Shown: positions 1 to 12,726 of the stretch, in pieces
Layout: each line of letters begins with the position of its first letter
Numbering within the stretch: position 1 is the stretch's first letter
DNA from: Buddleja alternifolia
Lineage: Eukaryota; Streptophyta; Magnoliopsida; Lamiales; Scrophulariaceae
DNA: 64,000 nucleotides
Assembly (NCBI GenBank): GCA_019426215.1
Contig: CM033394.1
Span: forward strand, 20,790,195 to 20,854,194
Direction: 5' to 3'
Position numbers and translations under genes: made by a program
Notes under the pieces: model-generated
The model's database searches: none
The model's input: the letters and a program-made list of their open reading frames with translations, nothing else
What the model was told of the DNA's origin: nothing

Positions 1-1607
1 AATTAAAGTAAAGTGCAAGAAAAAGATTAAACAAACGAAGAACCAAAGAGAAACGTACTATAGATTTAATCTCACGTATGATAAAATGACTAAGGCAGAT
101 GCTACAACCGAATCTACTCGTCAATATATATGAGCTACTCTTCGAATTATTAGACTCCTATTGCTTTGGTGGAAACTCCTAAATTAACTATTACCCGATG
201 TCTCGGCACATAATAATCCTATGATTAATTGACGGTTCTCTAAATATGTCTATCCGAGAATCTAATCAAAAATCACGCATTAACGTTCTAGAGCTTCCCC
301 GAACGAATCCGGCTAACAACACCCGGGAATCTTTACCTATTTCTAGGGCAATCCCTCATTTGTTTCGGATGATGTGTTAATTCTCTTGCACCCTAATCTA
401 TTTTCTCTCGAACAACTAGATTAGGCAAGATAGCAAGCATATGGTGATCAAACACATGATTGGAATAAAAGCATAGAATTAACACACAAAGCAATAGGAG
501 AATTAATACAAAGAGCAACTTCACATATATTGATTCATAAATTTAGCCTTCACATGGCCTTAGTTCTACAATATTAGCCTCTCATCAAAGCCTTAAGAAA
601 ATCTAATACAAACATATACATACTCATGGAAATAAACATGTAAATGCAAATAATTAAAACTCCCTCAATTGATTGATGATGGATCTTTGCTCTTGATCTT
701 CAATCCTTAGCTCCTCTCTCTTTATTCCCCTCCAAAAGTGATGAAGAAAATGGTGATGAATGATGATAAGTGAAAAGTGATGGATCAAATGCCTCTCTCT
801 CCCTTCCTCCCCAAAATCCTCGGTCAATTGTGCTGAAATCCCCTTAAGAAGACCACCACAAATCAGCTCCTCATGTGTATGTCTCCCCTAGTGTGTCCTC
901 CACTACTCTTAAAGTGAGTAGTATAAAATTCCCAAAAGTAGATCTAGTAAGAAACATACTTATGACATCCCTCCCATACATGTGATGACCTCTTGGCTTT
1001 AAATGTTCCATTCCCCCATCAAATGATGATCTTTTGGCTGAAAGGAATCAAATCTCGGATGTGGCCACGCCTAGGCGCGGGAATTATGGCGCTCGGGCGC
1101 CCAAATCAGAATGTTGGGAGTATTTGCCTCTGTCTGGCGCAGTAATTGTATTTCCTTCATAACTCTCTCCACAAAACTTCGATTTGGATGATTCAAATCC
1201 TCATTTGAAGCTAACACATAGTTCTACAACTTTGTAGAAGGAAACTTCATCCAATTCGGTCTCTAAAAATAAGAAAATATCGCTCGAACGTGGAAACTGG
1301 TGCAGATACGGCGCCCAGGCGTGGACAGAACGGCGCCTAGGCGCGGAAAGCAGAATGTTGACGTTATTTGCATCTTTTCCGGCGCCTAGGCGTGGTAATA
1401 CTGGCGCCTGGGCGTGGACAACAGAAGCAAATTGGCCTGAACTTGTTTTATACGTCGTTTTTCATCCCGTTCTTCGATTGTATCCATTTAAAACCTGAAA
1501 TCACTTAATGCACAAATTAAACGCACATGTAGCAAGAATTAAGCGATAAATGAACCTAAAACATAAACGCAAAGGGGCTTAAAAACACGTAAAAATGCCT
1601 CTTATCA
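1..1607 (-). mobile_element. LTR, Athila-related subfamily B, left end outside the window
   Basis: The sequence is homologous along its length to the complete solo LTR at 52105-53683. Shared features are the CTTATCA end, the block around AACATGGTGATCAA, and a cluster of GGCGCC/TAGGCGTGG palindromes at 1066-1410. It ends at 1607, and ATGCT follows as a possible target duplication whose partner lies outside the window. Strand is inferred from the full Athila element, whose LTRs show the same TGACACGC...TTATCA polarity on the plus strand while its genes run on the minus strand. About 110 bp of the LTR start is missing at the window edge. No ORF is supported. Confidence 0.75.
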
Positions 1608-2951
1608 ATGCTCTAACAAAGGAGTGTTAGTCGAACACTATGGGATAGTGGGAGTTTCTGCCGTAGATACATTCATGGGATTAGTGTATTCGAACACAGC
1701 TCGTAGTAATCCGATCACATAGATTTTTACTCAGTGACTGTCAATGATTGGATTACTGATTATGAAGCCATGTGTGAGCCTTAGACCTGGGGAGTTACGA
1801 TCATAGTGTGCTTGTGACGTTGGATTCTGTCATCAGAGTAGTTAGGCCCAATTCACCCGTTGGTTGGGTCGACCTTGAAGTGTGTTCCAATGGGCAAGTA
1901 GCATGTGAAGAAATTGCCAATAGGGAATTCACTGTCTCGAAACTAAACGAGAAGTGTCCTATGCGATCATAACTCGTGTTTAGTAATCTCATATTACTAT
2001 GATTCTTAGCATAGTATCGAGTCCTGTGAGTTTGACATATTCCATAACTCTCACTCGATCGAGATACGTCAGTGAAGGGATTATACTCATACGGTATTCA
2101 TAATCTAGAGGTTCGCAATGACATAGTCATTTCGTACTCATTTGGGCTACGATGTGGGGCCACAGTGCTAGCTAGGTGTCACCCACATCTTTTGGTATCC
2201 TCCCATTGCCAATCAAGACGAACCTAGAGAGTGGCGCTATAAAGGACTAGACGGGGAAATCAAGTTTTGTATTTGGAGGATGTTTCAGTAATTTGTCCTT
2301 AGGAAGGACGAATGGATTAATTGGACTAATTAATTTAATTTATTATTTAATGGGATTAAACATTGATAATTAAATTAATTATGTTGACATGGTCAACTAA
2401 AACTCTTAATTAATTATTCATTTAATTAATTAAATAGAATATTAATTTAATCTATTTGTATATTTAATTAGATTAAATATTAGATGATTCAATTAATTGG
2501 ACTAAGTTGACTTGGTTAACTTCGCCCAACTAAAGTCCAAAACCCCATATGGGGCGTGTAACTTGGAAGTTAAGTTGGGGGATTTATTTCATCCTCCAAC
2601 ACAAGCTCTAAAGTTACCTAACTAATGATAATTCACATAACGTGAAATCCTCCACCAAAATACTAGACAAAGAAAACCCTTCTTCCAACTCATTCTTGCC
2701 TAGCTGCCATGGAGATTGGAGATGGAGATTTCCCTAAATCCGTTCCTACGTGATGATCTAGAGATGGTACACTTGAACCGTTGGAGAAGATTGAAGATTC
2801 GCGAGGATTAAAAATTGAATACGCCAAAAGGTAAGTTTTTCATATTAATCTTTTTCTTGATTTAAAAGGACGAAAGCCACGAATTGATCTTGGTTTGGGA
2901 ATCTGGATCTGTTTTTCGTTCCCATTGCGCATGTCGACAAGTTTCCCAACA
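1608..2951 (+). mobile_element. Partial LTR, same family as the solo LTR at 56520-58302
   Basis: Long stretches match 56690-58302: the ACTGTCAATGA block, the AATTCACCC...GGGTCGACC/GGGTCAATC block, the GGCTA(C/T)GA(T/A)GTGGGGCCAC block and the terminal CCCAACA. The LTR appears to have been hit by the LTR at 1-1607, so its first part is outside the window. No internal coding region is seen and the superfamily is not certain. CCCAACA ends at 2951, and 2952-3029 is a short flank before the CACTA element. Confidence 0.65.
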
Positions 2952-3029
2952 TTTCTTCCCTTTGATTAGGTGGGCAATCAAAATTTAGCACCCTCTGGAA
3001 ATGATAGAGACCTCGAGATGAACCAGAGA

Positions 3030-3044
3030 CACTACTACAGAAAT
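3030..3044 (+). repeat. CACTA terminal inverted repeat, 3' end of element
   Basis: CACTACTACAGAAAT mirrors 20653-20667 with one mismatch. The flanking AGA duplication (3027-3029, 20668-20670) fixes the boundary. Confidence 0.93.
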
Positions 3045-3300
3045 GACCTATGACAGCGGTTTTTTTGGGCCTATTACAGCGGTTTCCACCCTATGACAGC
3101 GGTCCCAGCAGGAACCGCTGTCATAGGGTTAAAAAAAATAAATTAAATTAATTCTAGCCCTATGACAGCGGTCCCGGCAGGAACCGCTGTCATAAGGTTA
3201 AAAAAAATTAAATTAATTCGAACCCTATGACAGCGGTTCCGGATGAATCGTTGTCATAGGGTGGAACCTGCGACAGTGATTTGGCTGAACCGCTGTCACA
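3045..3300. repeat. CACTA subterminal palindromic repeats, 3' side
   Basis: Several copies of CTATGACAGCGG are paired with their inverse CCGCTGTCATAG, with short spacers that often contain a CAGCAGGAA-like loop. Subterminal repeats of this kind are the usual binding sites for the TnpA-type protein of CACTA elements; that role is inferred from the family. One copy is the TATTACAGCGG variant. Confidence 0.85.
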
Positions 3301-3538
3301 GTATTGAATTTTTTTTTCTTTTTATTTTATATTTATCACCCTATTATGATAATATTCTTATACAGTAATATTCAATAAACCAACCAACAAATTTCAACTA
3401 ACAGCAAAACATATTCAACATAAACAACAACCACCCCAAACGTTCCTCCAACAATATAATGTTATAATCTCCAACAAAATTTACAATCAACTAATTAAAT
3501 TACTAATGACAATTTAAATACAATAATCAAATCACAAT

Positions 3539-5310
3539 TTACAACAAGTCCCAATGTACAAAAAATACAGTACCTAATTTCAAAGGAGCTGCTAAGAAAA
3601 TGTAACGTGCCACTTCGCAGCGTACTTCATCAATTTGCTCTTGAGTATAGAAGGATTGAGAATCATGAAAGTACTACAAGATATATATAGAGATTAATTG
3701 CAAACTGAAATGACGTTTCAATTACCTACCAAAGGTTTAATAATTTCAAAAGGAATAGAATTAAGTATATATTAGGATTATGCATACCGCTGTTGGGATT
3801 ATAGATTGTTCGTGGCTAATAATCTCTTTCATGAATCTCATAATGAAGTAGCCATAATCTACCTCGTTGGTCTGCCGGGGGCACTACAAAAGTAATCAAA
3901 GTTACGTTGTATTAGAACACTAACTTCTATACGAATATATAATCTCATGAAACTAGAAACCGCTAAACTTTATGTTAAACCATTGACAGGCCTAGGTTTT
4001 GGATTTCTTGGATTGGTTGTTGTGATCTGCACGAAATATCTGCACAGCCCTATAAAAAAATATAAAAAACAAGGAAATATATTAAAAACAAGCAATTATG
4101 TGAAATAAATACAATTTAAAAAATATTAAATATAATAGATACATTGATTGAATGAAAAACTTACTGATTGATTTTTTGTATCATATCATCTCAGTATTGC
4201 GGCTCACCATGCACAGAATCCAGATAGTAAACGATCTCTTGAAATGGATCAATTGCAAGCAACAACCAATGTCCCCTACAAAACATTCAAAAGATAAGTT
4301 CAAAATTTGTTTTGCGTAGCTAGTTTTACAAATTAAAGTTGAGTCTTTAGTAGCTCACCCGGTATTGTAAGGTGCAAGAAATAACTTATTCGTTTGTGCA
4401 CGCTGTATCATAGCACGTGCTATGTACTGCACTTGTTGAATTTGCGGGCTTGTTCTCGCAGATATGGAATGTGGGTTAAGGAACCCGAAACTTGCTTCTT
4501 TCCCTTCGGGGATTACGTAGTTATCCCACAAACACCTAAATTGAGCATAAAAAATAAATTTCGAGTAACGAAAATAATCATAGTTCAGATGCAATAAAAT
4601 AATTAAAAAACTTAATTTATGTACGCTCTAATGATAGAGACTCCTATCTCTTTTTGACGCAGAAGGTGAAAGAACTCCTCCTTTCCAATATACTCTGGGA
4701 ATGCAAAATTCATAATGAGTTCCTCGATGTCTATAGTGATTTGGGCACCAATAGACATCATCTTCGTGTACTTTCCCAGAAATACTAGGTCATGAGGGAG
4801 TCCATCTAGTTGAAGGTCTGCACATCTGTCACCTTCATGTGCAGGCTTGGCCACTGGCCTTTTTCCTTTGACAGCTGACTGCTTCGACGTCTCTGATCTC
4901 TGGTTTCCAGATGATTTGGATGGTCCTAGAGACTGTTTAAGCAAAAAAAAAATAAAACATGAATCTTACACACCAAAGTATATTTAGTAACCTCAAACAA
5001 ATTGTTATAATTTATTAATGACTAGCTATTAATTACATACCGGTGCATCAGTGACAATGACAAGACTCGTTGGCCAAGCAACAAAGGTACCCAAAACACT
5101 AGAAATGGTGAGCATTTCATCATTGAGAGGGACGGGTAGGGGTGTATTCGCCTCAACTACAGTGTCAATGCGCACTTTCACATGGTTGGTGGCTAATGGA
5201 CAGCTATGAAGTATTCTATCAGTCTCTGGTCGATTGTACATCTGTCCTTTAGCTACCACACGATATGACGGTGATGAAAGTGCTAATTGACATGGAGCGA
5301 TAACCTACAT

Positions 5311-5351
<41 letters not shown>

Positions 5352-6469
5352 CAACATTATATTAGAAAGTTTTGTGTGATTTACAAAAATAGAGAGTTGC
5401 AAGTTATGTGATCAATAAACAAGTTCAAATCATTACCTCAGGAAGCATCTTATAATCTGGTTCTGGGCTGCTATCTTTCAAATAAATCACGTCATCTTCA
5501 TGTGGCTGACGTGAGTTAGGCGCTTCCAAAACATCAATTCGTTGTTGCATGGCAACCATAGTTTCAAAGAGATTTTTCACAATGCTTCTCAAGCTTTCCA
5601 TCTCCATTTTTGTAGCAGTCTTTGGATCCTTAAAATAGTCTCTTTGTGAGACCCCAAAGACAACACCCGTAACGCGACCCGGATGCTCCTTCTTTTTAAG
5701 AGTTTTAGCTAATAGGTCATCTCGACTCTTCTCATTTCCACTATGGCTAGTACTCTCTTGTGAAATGCTCTCCTGTAATAATACATTTTAAAAAATAAAA
5801 AAAATTAGTGAACTTTGTTCTTTCAATAGCATTTCAAAACAAACATACAACACATTATAGAGCTAAAATTGCAAATAACTCACCATTTCATTCACTACTC
5901 TTCTAACATTGTCGTAATCAATTTGATTTATTTTATCGGAACGCGCAATCCTCCACACGAGTGCTCGTGTCACCTCTGTGCAATCGGATCCCGCATCCCT
6001 TCTTCTATTTATCTATATTTTCATTAAAAAATATATATGTATTAACATAGAATTTTTATTAAAAAAATTGTAAGGATTCACTGCTAAATGAACTACATAC
6101 CTCCATTTACTCCACAACAGCATGTCCAAGACTCGCTTTCCGGTAAGGATATTCAGGTTCCTTTGCTCTTTCCTGATTTTCCCTACTTAGTTTTTGTTTA
6201 TTACATTATCAAATTATTAGCTAAATATAAACACAATAACCAACAAATGAAATCGTAAATTATAATGACTAGCTAATTGAAACGTTCATCTAAGCGAACA
6301 GCTAAAAATGCCGTTCAATCGGCTTGAGATATCTCATATTGTGGGGGTGGGTTGTCATTAATGTTTCCAACATCATCTCGCACCCACTTTCTACTCAAGT
6401 AGCTCCTGAAGTTACGTGCTAGCTTCCCAGCTTCTCCTAGTACGTACTTTTGTCAATATCAAATGCCAA
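3539..6469 (-). pseudogene. CACTA second gene, 3' exons (TnpA-like/DUF8039-like + Ulp1/C48 protease-like)
   Basis: This continues the gene that starts at 15748. Recognisable exons on the minus strand, in order, are: an exon ending at the 6469 acceptor with a RNFRSYLS..WVRD block; an exon near 6190-6105; one near 6010-5885; a charged exon 5770-5440 with a VSQRDYF motif; an exon 5300-5040 with a PLPVPLNDEM motif; 4944-4612; 4547-4359 (LFLAPYNTG); 4275-about 4170 (GHWLLLAIDP...YYLDS); 3883-3788 (CPRQ...YFIMRFMKEI); and 3673-3539 ending in TAA. The GHW His and the YLDS Asp fit a Ulp1-type C48 cysteine protease. The position expected to be the catalytic Cys (VDCGY in relatives) reads VDYGY at 3854-3856. 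Frameshifts and in-frame stops are also present near 6450, 6310 and 6118. The protease role in CACTA transposition is not established, and exon limits are approximate. Confidence 0.75.
5309..5352. repeat. (AC)n(AT)n microsatellite
   Basis: An (AC)n run passes into an (AT)n run inside an intron of the CACTA second gene. Confidence 0.95.
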
Positions 6470-6814
6470 CTACAAAAAACAAACAACAAAGTATATATAA
6501 AATTATAATTTAGAGAATATGATAATACATTAACACTTATGTGATGCCTAAGATTTTTAAAGTATACATTTTATGTGTATAGATATATATGTGTGTTCAA
6601 GTTAAATAAGAAAGAAGAGTGAAAAATGGAGTAAATAAAAGGAAGAGTAAGAATTATATTTTCTTGCTAATTTACGTTTTGGAAATGCTTCATTTTTCGT
6701 ATATCATTCTATTCTAGAATTGATACTTGACTATTTGATTTTGGTTACTTGATTGCATAGCTAATTGTTGCTCCAAAAATTTGTAATTAAACTTTTGCTA
6801 TAAAGAACACAAAA

Positions 6815-6838
6815 GGGGGGGGGGGGGGGGGGGGGGGG
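6815..6838 (+). repeat. Poly(G) run, 24 G
   Basis: An uninterrupted run of 24 G lies upstream of the TATA box of the solo LTR. It could be a quadruplex former; assembly error in run length is possible. Confidence 0.9.
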
Positions 6839-8135
6839 AATGGGCAAATAAAAGGATGAATGAGAAATTTCACTCAAGCCCTCCTTCATACTCTATATAT
6901 ACCTCTAACCATTTGGTCTTCAACCTTATTCCAACATAAAGACACACCAAAGAGGAAAAAATCTGTCATTCCCGTAAGAGAATCCAGCCCTGGCATTTTT
7001 GGTTTCTTCAAGATTTGAAATAGCAAACGACCTCCAAATTGAGTGTTCTTTAGCTCAAATTCTTCCTAAGAGGATAAGCTACAATAATATGGAAGCCAAT
7101 TACACATAGCACTTACCAAAAATTTCAGAAATAGCCCCAAACCAGAATCTGCTGCAGAGAGCACTTGTACTTGCTAGTGTGGATGTTTTAGCTATACATT
7201 ATTCTAAAATTCTTCATCTAAGTAGGTAAATCAACCTAATATATGTTACTATGTGCTTATACTTGAGTTAGTGAAATTATTGTAGAATTAAACCTTGATT
7301 TGGTCAATTAGAGATTCAATGGGTTCATGCATGAGGTGATTTTGAATGTTGGAGTGAATCTTTGGTTGCATGTGTGATTGAGGGTAGGATCTGAGTAAAT
7401 TATTGTAGATCCATGAATATAGGTGTATTTGAAGCTTAGTTATGTGATTTCATGTCAAATTTAATGGGTTTTCAAAGAGCATCTAGGTCATGCATGTTTG
7501 TCTTGAAATGAAAGTAAGATGAATGAAAATTTCTGTTTCTGCAAGTGATATTCAAGGCTGTAATTAAGTGGATCGAAGTGTGAATTTGACTATGCAAAAT
7601 TTTATAAAGTAATATGTATGTGTGTTGAGTCTCTCTGTAACATTTTGTAAATATCGGAGTTTTGTGGATTTTTCTAAAATTCGTTGAATAAAACTGCCAG
7701 TCTGTTTGGCGGGATTTAAAATTGCTACGGTTTTGGGCTTATTTGGTGAATTTAGAAATTTTTGTTTACTCTGAACATTTTACTGTAGCTATATAAATGT
7801 GTTAGGAAGCGTTCATAAAAATTTGGGAAGTTTTCAAGAAATAGGGAATTTTATACAATATTTTGAAGATAGACTGACTGTTTTGAAAAATCTATCGGGA
7901 CAACTATGTTTTGGAAATTGAATCACTAATTCAATGATTTCAATTAAAGTTGAAATTTTTGTGGAATGTTCCAAAATGTATTTTTTGTGTTTCTCCAAAG
8001 TTTCTGAGAAAATTCTTATCTTGAGAATTTATACAAAATGCTATAGTAAAACTGCGCAAATTTGTAGTTTATTTGAGTCTTCTTTCAACTAAATTGCCTA
8101 TATGTCTAGATTTTTGTTTTTTTGTTGTTGTGCGT

Positions 8136-9572
8136 TGACACGCGAAATCCTAGCAAGTATACTAGGTCGTGCAAAGTAATAAAGTGGACTATTTAGCCCG
8201 GGGTGTATCGTCTCCACAGGGACAATTGGATTCAATGCTCGTAATTGCTATATTACCTATTTCTAAGCTAAATCAATTTATAAGATGATAGGTGTTTATA
8301 CTATGAAAATAACTAAAGATAACTAAAATGATTATCAAGGTAATAACTCAAATGGAAAGAGGTGATTGGGTTATGATCCTACTATGTTCTATTCTATGTT
8401 CATGAACTCTCAATTATCCGGATTTTTAGAACGCTCTTGTTGTGGCGAAACCCCCTAATGTATTTATTATCCAATCTCTTGAAATAACAAGCCTATACTA
8501 GTTAACAACTTCCTATATCTCTATAGTGAAGATTGAATTAACTAACATGCATTTAGGTTCAAAAGAATTCCTTGTTTACGAAGATCCTACATTCAATCGG
8601 GTCATCGTATCACAAAAAGCCACACAACGCAATCGATTCTATCTCTAGTCAATTGTTACGTTATGATGTTTGATTTTTCGATCTCCCTTTATCTATCTCC
8701 TCTCGGTCTCAAGACAAAGCATTATATCAAACACATGGTGATCATTCATGTGAAAGCATTAAGCATAAAATCAAACATGTAACAAGAATGTAATAAATCC
8801 GAAAATTAATCATTCATTAAACAGAAACATCACAAAGTATTCACATAATCCAACCACAAAGATGCTTAGCTCATACTTACAACAACAAGTGATTCAACAA
8901 CTCTACAAGACATAATTGAAATACTAATCAAGAGAAAGAGTTGAATTACTCCCTATTATAAAGTGTGAATCCAAGCTTTGATGATGAAAATGATGATGAT
9001 GAGGATGAAGATGGCTCTTCAAGCTTCCTTAGGACTTCCCATGGCTTCCCCTTGGTGTTTTTGAGCATTTCTTACTGTTTTCCAAGAGAAAAGTGTGTTA
9101 TAAAGGGAGAAAACGGCGGACTTAATTTTAGGGCTTCGGGAGAATTGGACCGCGGCACAAACTCTTATCAGACCGCGGTCCTCTGACGCAGAATTCACAG
9201 CTTTTGTATTTTGATCATAACTCTCTCTACAAATGTCGGATTGAGTTGATTCAAGTTGCTACGCGAAGTTAAGAAATAGATCTACAATATTGAAGAAGAA
9301 ACCTTAGTATGATTCGGCCTGTAAGAGGACGAAAACCTCATTTATATATGAGCATTGTGTAAAATCTTTCGTCAACTATCTTCTTTTGTTTCTTTCTTCA
9401 ATTTCAAGCTCAATTTGGATCTCTTTTCTCGTCTTTCATGCGTAAATCAACTTTTATCCTACAAAACAAAATATATACCAATCAAAGCATTATGAGGGAT
9501 AAAAAATGATCAAAGTAACGATCAAATCATATTACAATGGGGCATAAAATACTGTAAAATATGGACTTATCA
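8136..9572 (-). repeat. 3' LTR of the gag-only Athila derivative
   Basis: TGACACGCG to ACTTATCA, 1437 bp. The transcript-sense TATA-like site lies near GTTATAAAG at about 9098. Two CCGCGG sites lie just upstream of it in transcript sense. Confidence 0.95.
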
Positions 9573-9586
9573 ACTACCCCCCAACT
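9573..9586 (-). other. Polypurine tract of the gag-only Athila derivative
   Basis: On the minus strand this reads AGTTGGGGGGTAGT directly next to the 3' LTR. It primes plus-strand DNA synthesis in this element type. The same tract lies at 39752-39765. Confidence 0.8.
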
Positions 9587-11234
9587 AGGCTATGATCGTC
9601 TCGATCAATAAATGGCGAACAAGTACTCATAAGTTCAGATTTTACAACTTGCTTTGGGATCTTGAAAGGTTTTATGTCTCAATTATCAAGCACGTACACG
9701 AATTAAACCCTCGAAAATGATTATGACAAGTTACACTTTACCTAGAACACTCAACAATTTGAAAGCCTCCAAAACATCTTCGATTCCATCTCAAAATCAT
9801 GAACTCCATATCCATTTTTATGCCAAGAGCACACTTTAAACAAGATTATGCAAACTCATTAGATAATAAAAACATTAAAACACTTCAAAACTTGTTAACC
9901 TATAGATGTGCATGAAATGTGAAAGTCAAGATCAAAAGGTCTTTTTGGCTTGTAACGTAAGGCTAGGTAATGGCTTGGACGGGAATATATGGATAAAGTG
10001 ACTAAACTCAAGAAAGCATACAACTCAATATCATCGAGCTAAACACTCACTTATCAACCGAATAAATCTCCACATCTCGCCACTTATAGCTTTTTGATTT
10101 CTTTTCCCCTTGAACTCATAACCTCAAAACTTGTTTCTTTTGATGCTAAGGGTGGAAAAATAATTCCCAAACCAAATAAATCACATTGAAGCTCAGTTCG
10201 TAGCCAAGTCGAGAGAGAGCTCACATAATATATTTTTCGGTAACTTCCAATGTCTCGACTCTTTAGCCAACTTACAACATTTCTTTTTCCTCTCTTGATT
10301 TCACATAAACTCAAGACCTCAAAATTTTTCAAAATCATCAAGAACAAACACACCTTTTAACCCATTAATCCATGAGATTCGACACCCAAAACAAAGCGTA
10401 AACCCAAATTAAAGCCAAATGATATGAAGTTATATGCTCTCTTACTTGGGAAATAGACTTTGTTTTTCTTTCTTTTAGGCTAAAGGGTGGTTGGTGTGGC
10501 TTGCGAAAGAAAATCGAATGGTGGTTTTTAGTGTGCTAAACACACTCCATTCTTATCAATACGGCTCAAAATAAGGTCTAGAGATTATGTAATATCGTGA
10601 AGGCCAATTGTAAGGTTAAAGAAAATGAAAGATGGCCTAAATCATTTCATGACTTCGCACACTCAACACACATTTCAAGTTGACAAAATTGAACGCTCAA
10701 TGCTTTAAATCCTCAACAATTTACATAAGCATGGCTAAAAAGGCTTTCACATATAAAATACGACAAATTATTTCATCTTAGATGAAGTAGAGACACTCAA
10801 ACGAATCATGCTCCAAGCAAAAGTATAACAAATCATGAATATGAAATCATTGACTATCACAGTTTTCTAATCCCAAATCAAGCATGAAACTTAACAAATG
10901 AGTACAAGTTACACCATATCACCACATCACAATAAAATTAGGACGTCTACCCCACCCCCAACTAATCTAGCACATTGTCCCCAATGAGCGAACATACAAA
11001 TGTAAAGTAAAGGAAGGAAAGACGTCCCTGATGTTTGAAGCTAAGTGATGTCCAAAAAGCGAAAGAGCAACAAGGCGAAGAGTCTGACAATAAAGCCTAG
11101 CCATCTGTGAAGTTAGAAAAACAAGAAGAGACAAAAAGCATTATCAAAACAACTTAGAACACTTAAAACAAAAGAAACAAAACAAAATAAAAAAATAAAA
11201 AATAAATAACGGAAATGAAAGAAAGCATGTAAAA
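9587..11234 (-). other. 3' UTR of the gag-only derivative, no gene
   Basis: The sequence is homologous to 39766-41250 of the autonomous element (for example GTAACGTAAGGCTAGGTAAT and AGTGTGCTAAACACACTCC or close variants). No ORF here is credible. Confidence 0.8.
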
Positions 11235-11252
11235 CGTGGGTTGCCTCCCACG
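11235..11252 (-). other. Conserved hairpin CGTGGG-TTGCCT-CCCACG
   Basis: A six-base-pair stem with a six-base loop. It lies in a block (AAAACGTGGG through GAAGCGCT) also found downstream of integrase at 43748-43765 in the autonomous element. It lies just after the gag-like ORF on the minus strand. Confidence 0.8.
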
Positions 11253-11294
11253 AAGCGCTTGTTTAAAGTCGGTAGCTCGACTCCCTTGCACTGC

Positions 11295-12401
11295 TCATGG
11301 TGGATCATAAGGAGCAATGCCAACTTTGTATAGATGAGCCTTTTTGTGCTTTTTCCAATTGCGTAAAGGCTTCTCATTTCCCATCACATTCACAAATCCT
11401 GAAAAACTAAGATATGAGCTCAGATTCACTTTTATAAAAATGTAATAAAATTGTAAATAACTAAAAGTGAATTTTAAAGATGGGGAGTTTTCCATTGATG
11501 GTTTTAATAAGTATGTGGCCAGGCCTAACTCCCTGAGCCTTGATTCTGACAACTTTAGTGGTGATATATCCCAGTGACTTGTATATCTTCGGATCTCCTC
11601 ATTCTCAACCGTAGTATCACTTGGGTTCTTAGTGTATGCCTCGAACGGGCCACTAAAGTTGTAAACTTTGTCTTCAACCTCCACCACTCTAGCTCTCTGG
11701 TTATTGATGCACATTTTTAAGAAATAAAGAGATATGATGGTAGGTGGCATTGGATTCTTGAATATTTCTAATGCTTTTTCTTGGTCATTTGATGGAGTGG
11801 ATTTTGGGATCCCTATGCTGAATTGAAGGTGCTCCAGTGATGTTGTATCTACTTCACCACACATAGATTTTGAAGGTAGTGCTGGTGTAGCAATGGGTTG
11901 TAGACAATGTGGTGTCGAATCAACAACTTGTTCAACTTCTGTATCAGATACCTCATCATTCTCCTCTGTGCCACTCTGAGAAGTGTCTGATGATGTCTCT
12001 GCCAATAAGTTGGAAAGTTGGTTGAGTTGTGTTTGCAATTCCATTATAGATGCTTCGAGATTTTGAGACCGCTCATCGTTCGACTTCATCCATTGGATCA
12101 TCAACTCCTCAAAACTTGGGTCCCTATCACATTGTTGCTGATAATCCCCATGGTTCTGAAAGTTAGCCGATTCAAATTCTCCCTGCATTAGAAAGGGGGA
12201 CCTATCTTGTTGCAGGTATGCTTGTGAATCTCTCATAACATAATAACTCAATGGCAAGTCTTGCTGACTTCTCCATCCGTGTTGACAATAATCGCTATGA
12301 TGAGCGTCTCCACACCACGAACATAAATCTTGCACTCGACTCCCGTACTCGGTACCTTCATCCCATCCTTGTTTTGACCAATAAAAGTCATTGATGCTCA
12401 T
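11295..12401 (-). CDS. Gag-like protein of the non-autonomous Athila derivative (C-terminal half of gag)
   Basis: The ORF is 368 aa, with ATG at 12401 giving MSINDFYWSK. Residues 27-39 hold a CX2CX3HX4C zinc knuckle (CSWCGDAHHSDYC) like the autonomous gag ([13 protein letters not shown]). Residues 93-135 (DPSFEELMIQW, then a heptad-rich stretch) align with the autonomous DPSFEEL-like/KPSFEEL region and suggest a coiled coil. The capsid-like part of gag (the retrotransposon gag domain) is missing. An acidic stretch, about residues 138-165, and a tail ending in a basic WKKHKKAHLYK segment follow. About residues 310-345 are AT-rich and hydrophobic and could be an unspliced intron. It may bind RNA and associate with the autonomous gag; this is inferred, not known. 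Confidence 0.75.
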   Translation of the reverse strand: MSINDFYWSKQGWDEGTEYGSRVQDLCSWCGDAHHSDYCQHGWRSQQDLPLSYYVMRDSQAYLQQDRSPFLMQGEFESANFQNHGDYQQQCDRDPSFEELMIQWMKSNDERSQNLEASIMELQTQLNQLSNLLAETSSDTSQSGTEENDEVSDTEVEQVVDSTPHCLQPIATPALPSKSMCGEVDTTSLEHLQFSIGIPKSTPSNDQEKALEIFKNPMPPTIISLYFLKMCINNQRARVVEVEDKVYNFSGPFEAYTKNPSDTTVENEEIRRYTSHWDISPLKLSESRLRELGLATYLLKPSMENSPSLKFTFSYLQFYYIFIKVNLSSYLSFSGFVNVMGNEKPLRNWKKHKKAHLYKVGIAPYDPP

Positions 12402-12423
12402 CTATTCAAGAATTAAAAAAAAA

Positions 12424-12690
12424 AAAAACATAACAAAACTACAACTAAAAAAAACAAAAACAGCAACTTAAAACACAAAACCAACAACTAAAAAAACAAA
12501 AAACAGCATCTTGAAACACAAAAATAGCAACTTACAACACAAAAACAGCAACAAAAAACACAAAAACAGCAACTTAAAACACAAAACCAGCAACTAAAAA
12601 CACAAAAACAGCAACTTGAAACACAAAAACAGAAACTTAAAACACAAAAACAGCAACTAGAAACACAAAAACAGCAACTTAGTCTTAGAG
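12424..12690 (-). repeat. 5'-leader minisatellite of the gag-only derivative
   Basis: About 12 imperfect copies of ACACAAAAACAGCAACTTAA-type units (about 20 bp) lie between the primer site and the gag-like ORF. The autonomous element has the same array at 49430-49590. A cysteine-rich frame across it is only the repeat read in one phase. Confidence 0.9.
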
Positions 12691-12726
12691 AAGATAAGTG
12701 AATTACAATATCAAATAACGCAATTG

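Noticed and set aside
8965..9186. Identical 73-codon frame in both LTRs of the gag-only element (also 13581-13802)
   Set aside because: It is identical because the LTRs are identical; it is antisense to the LTR and has no domain.
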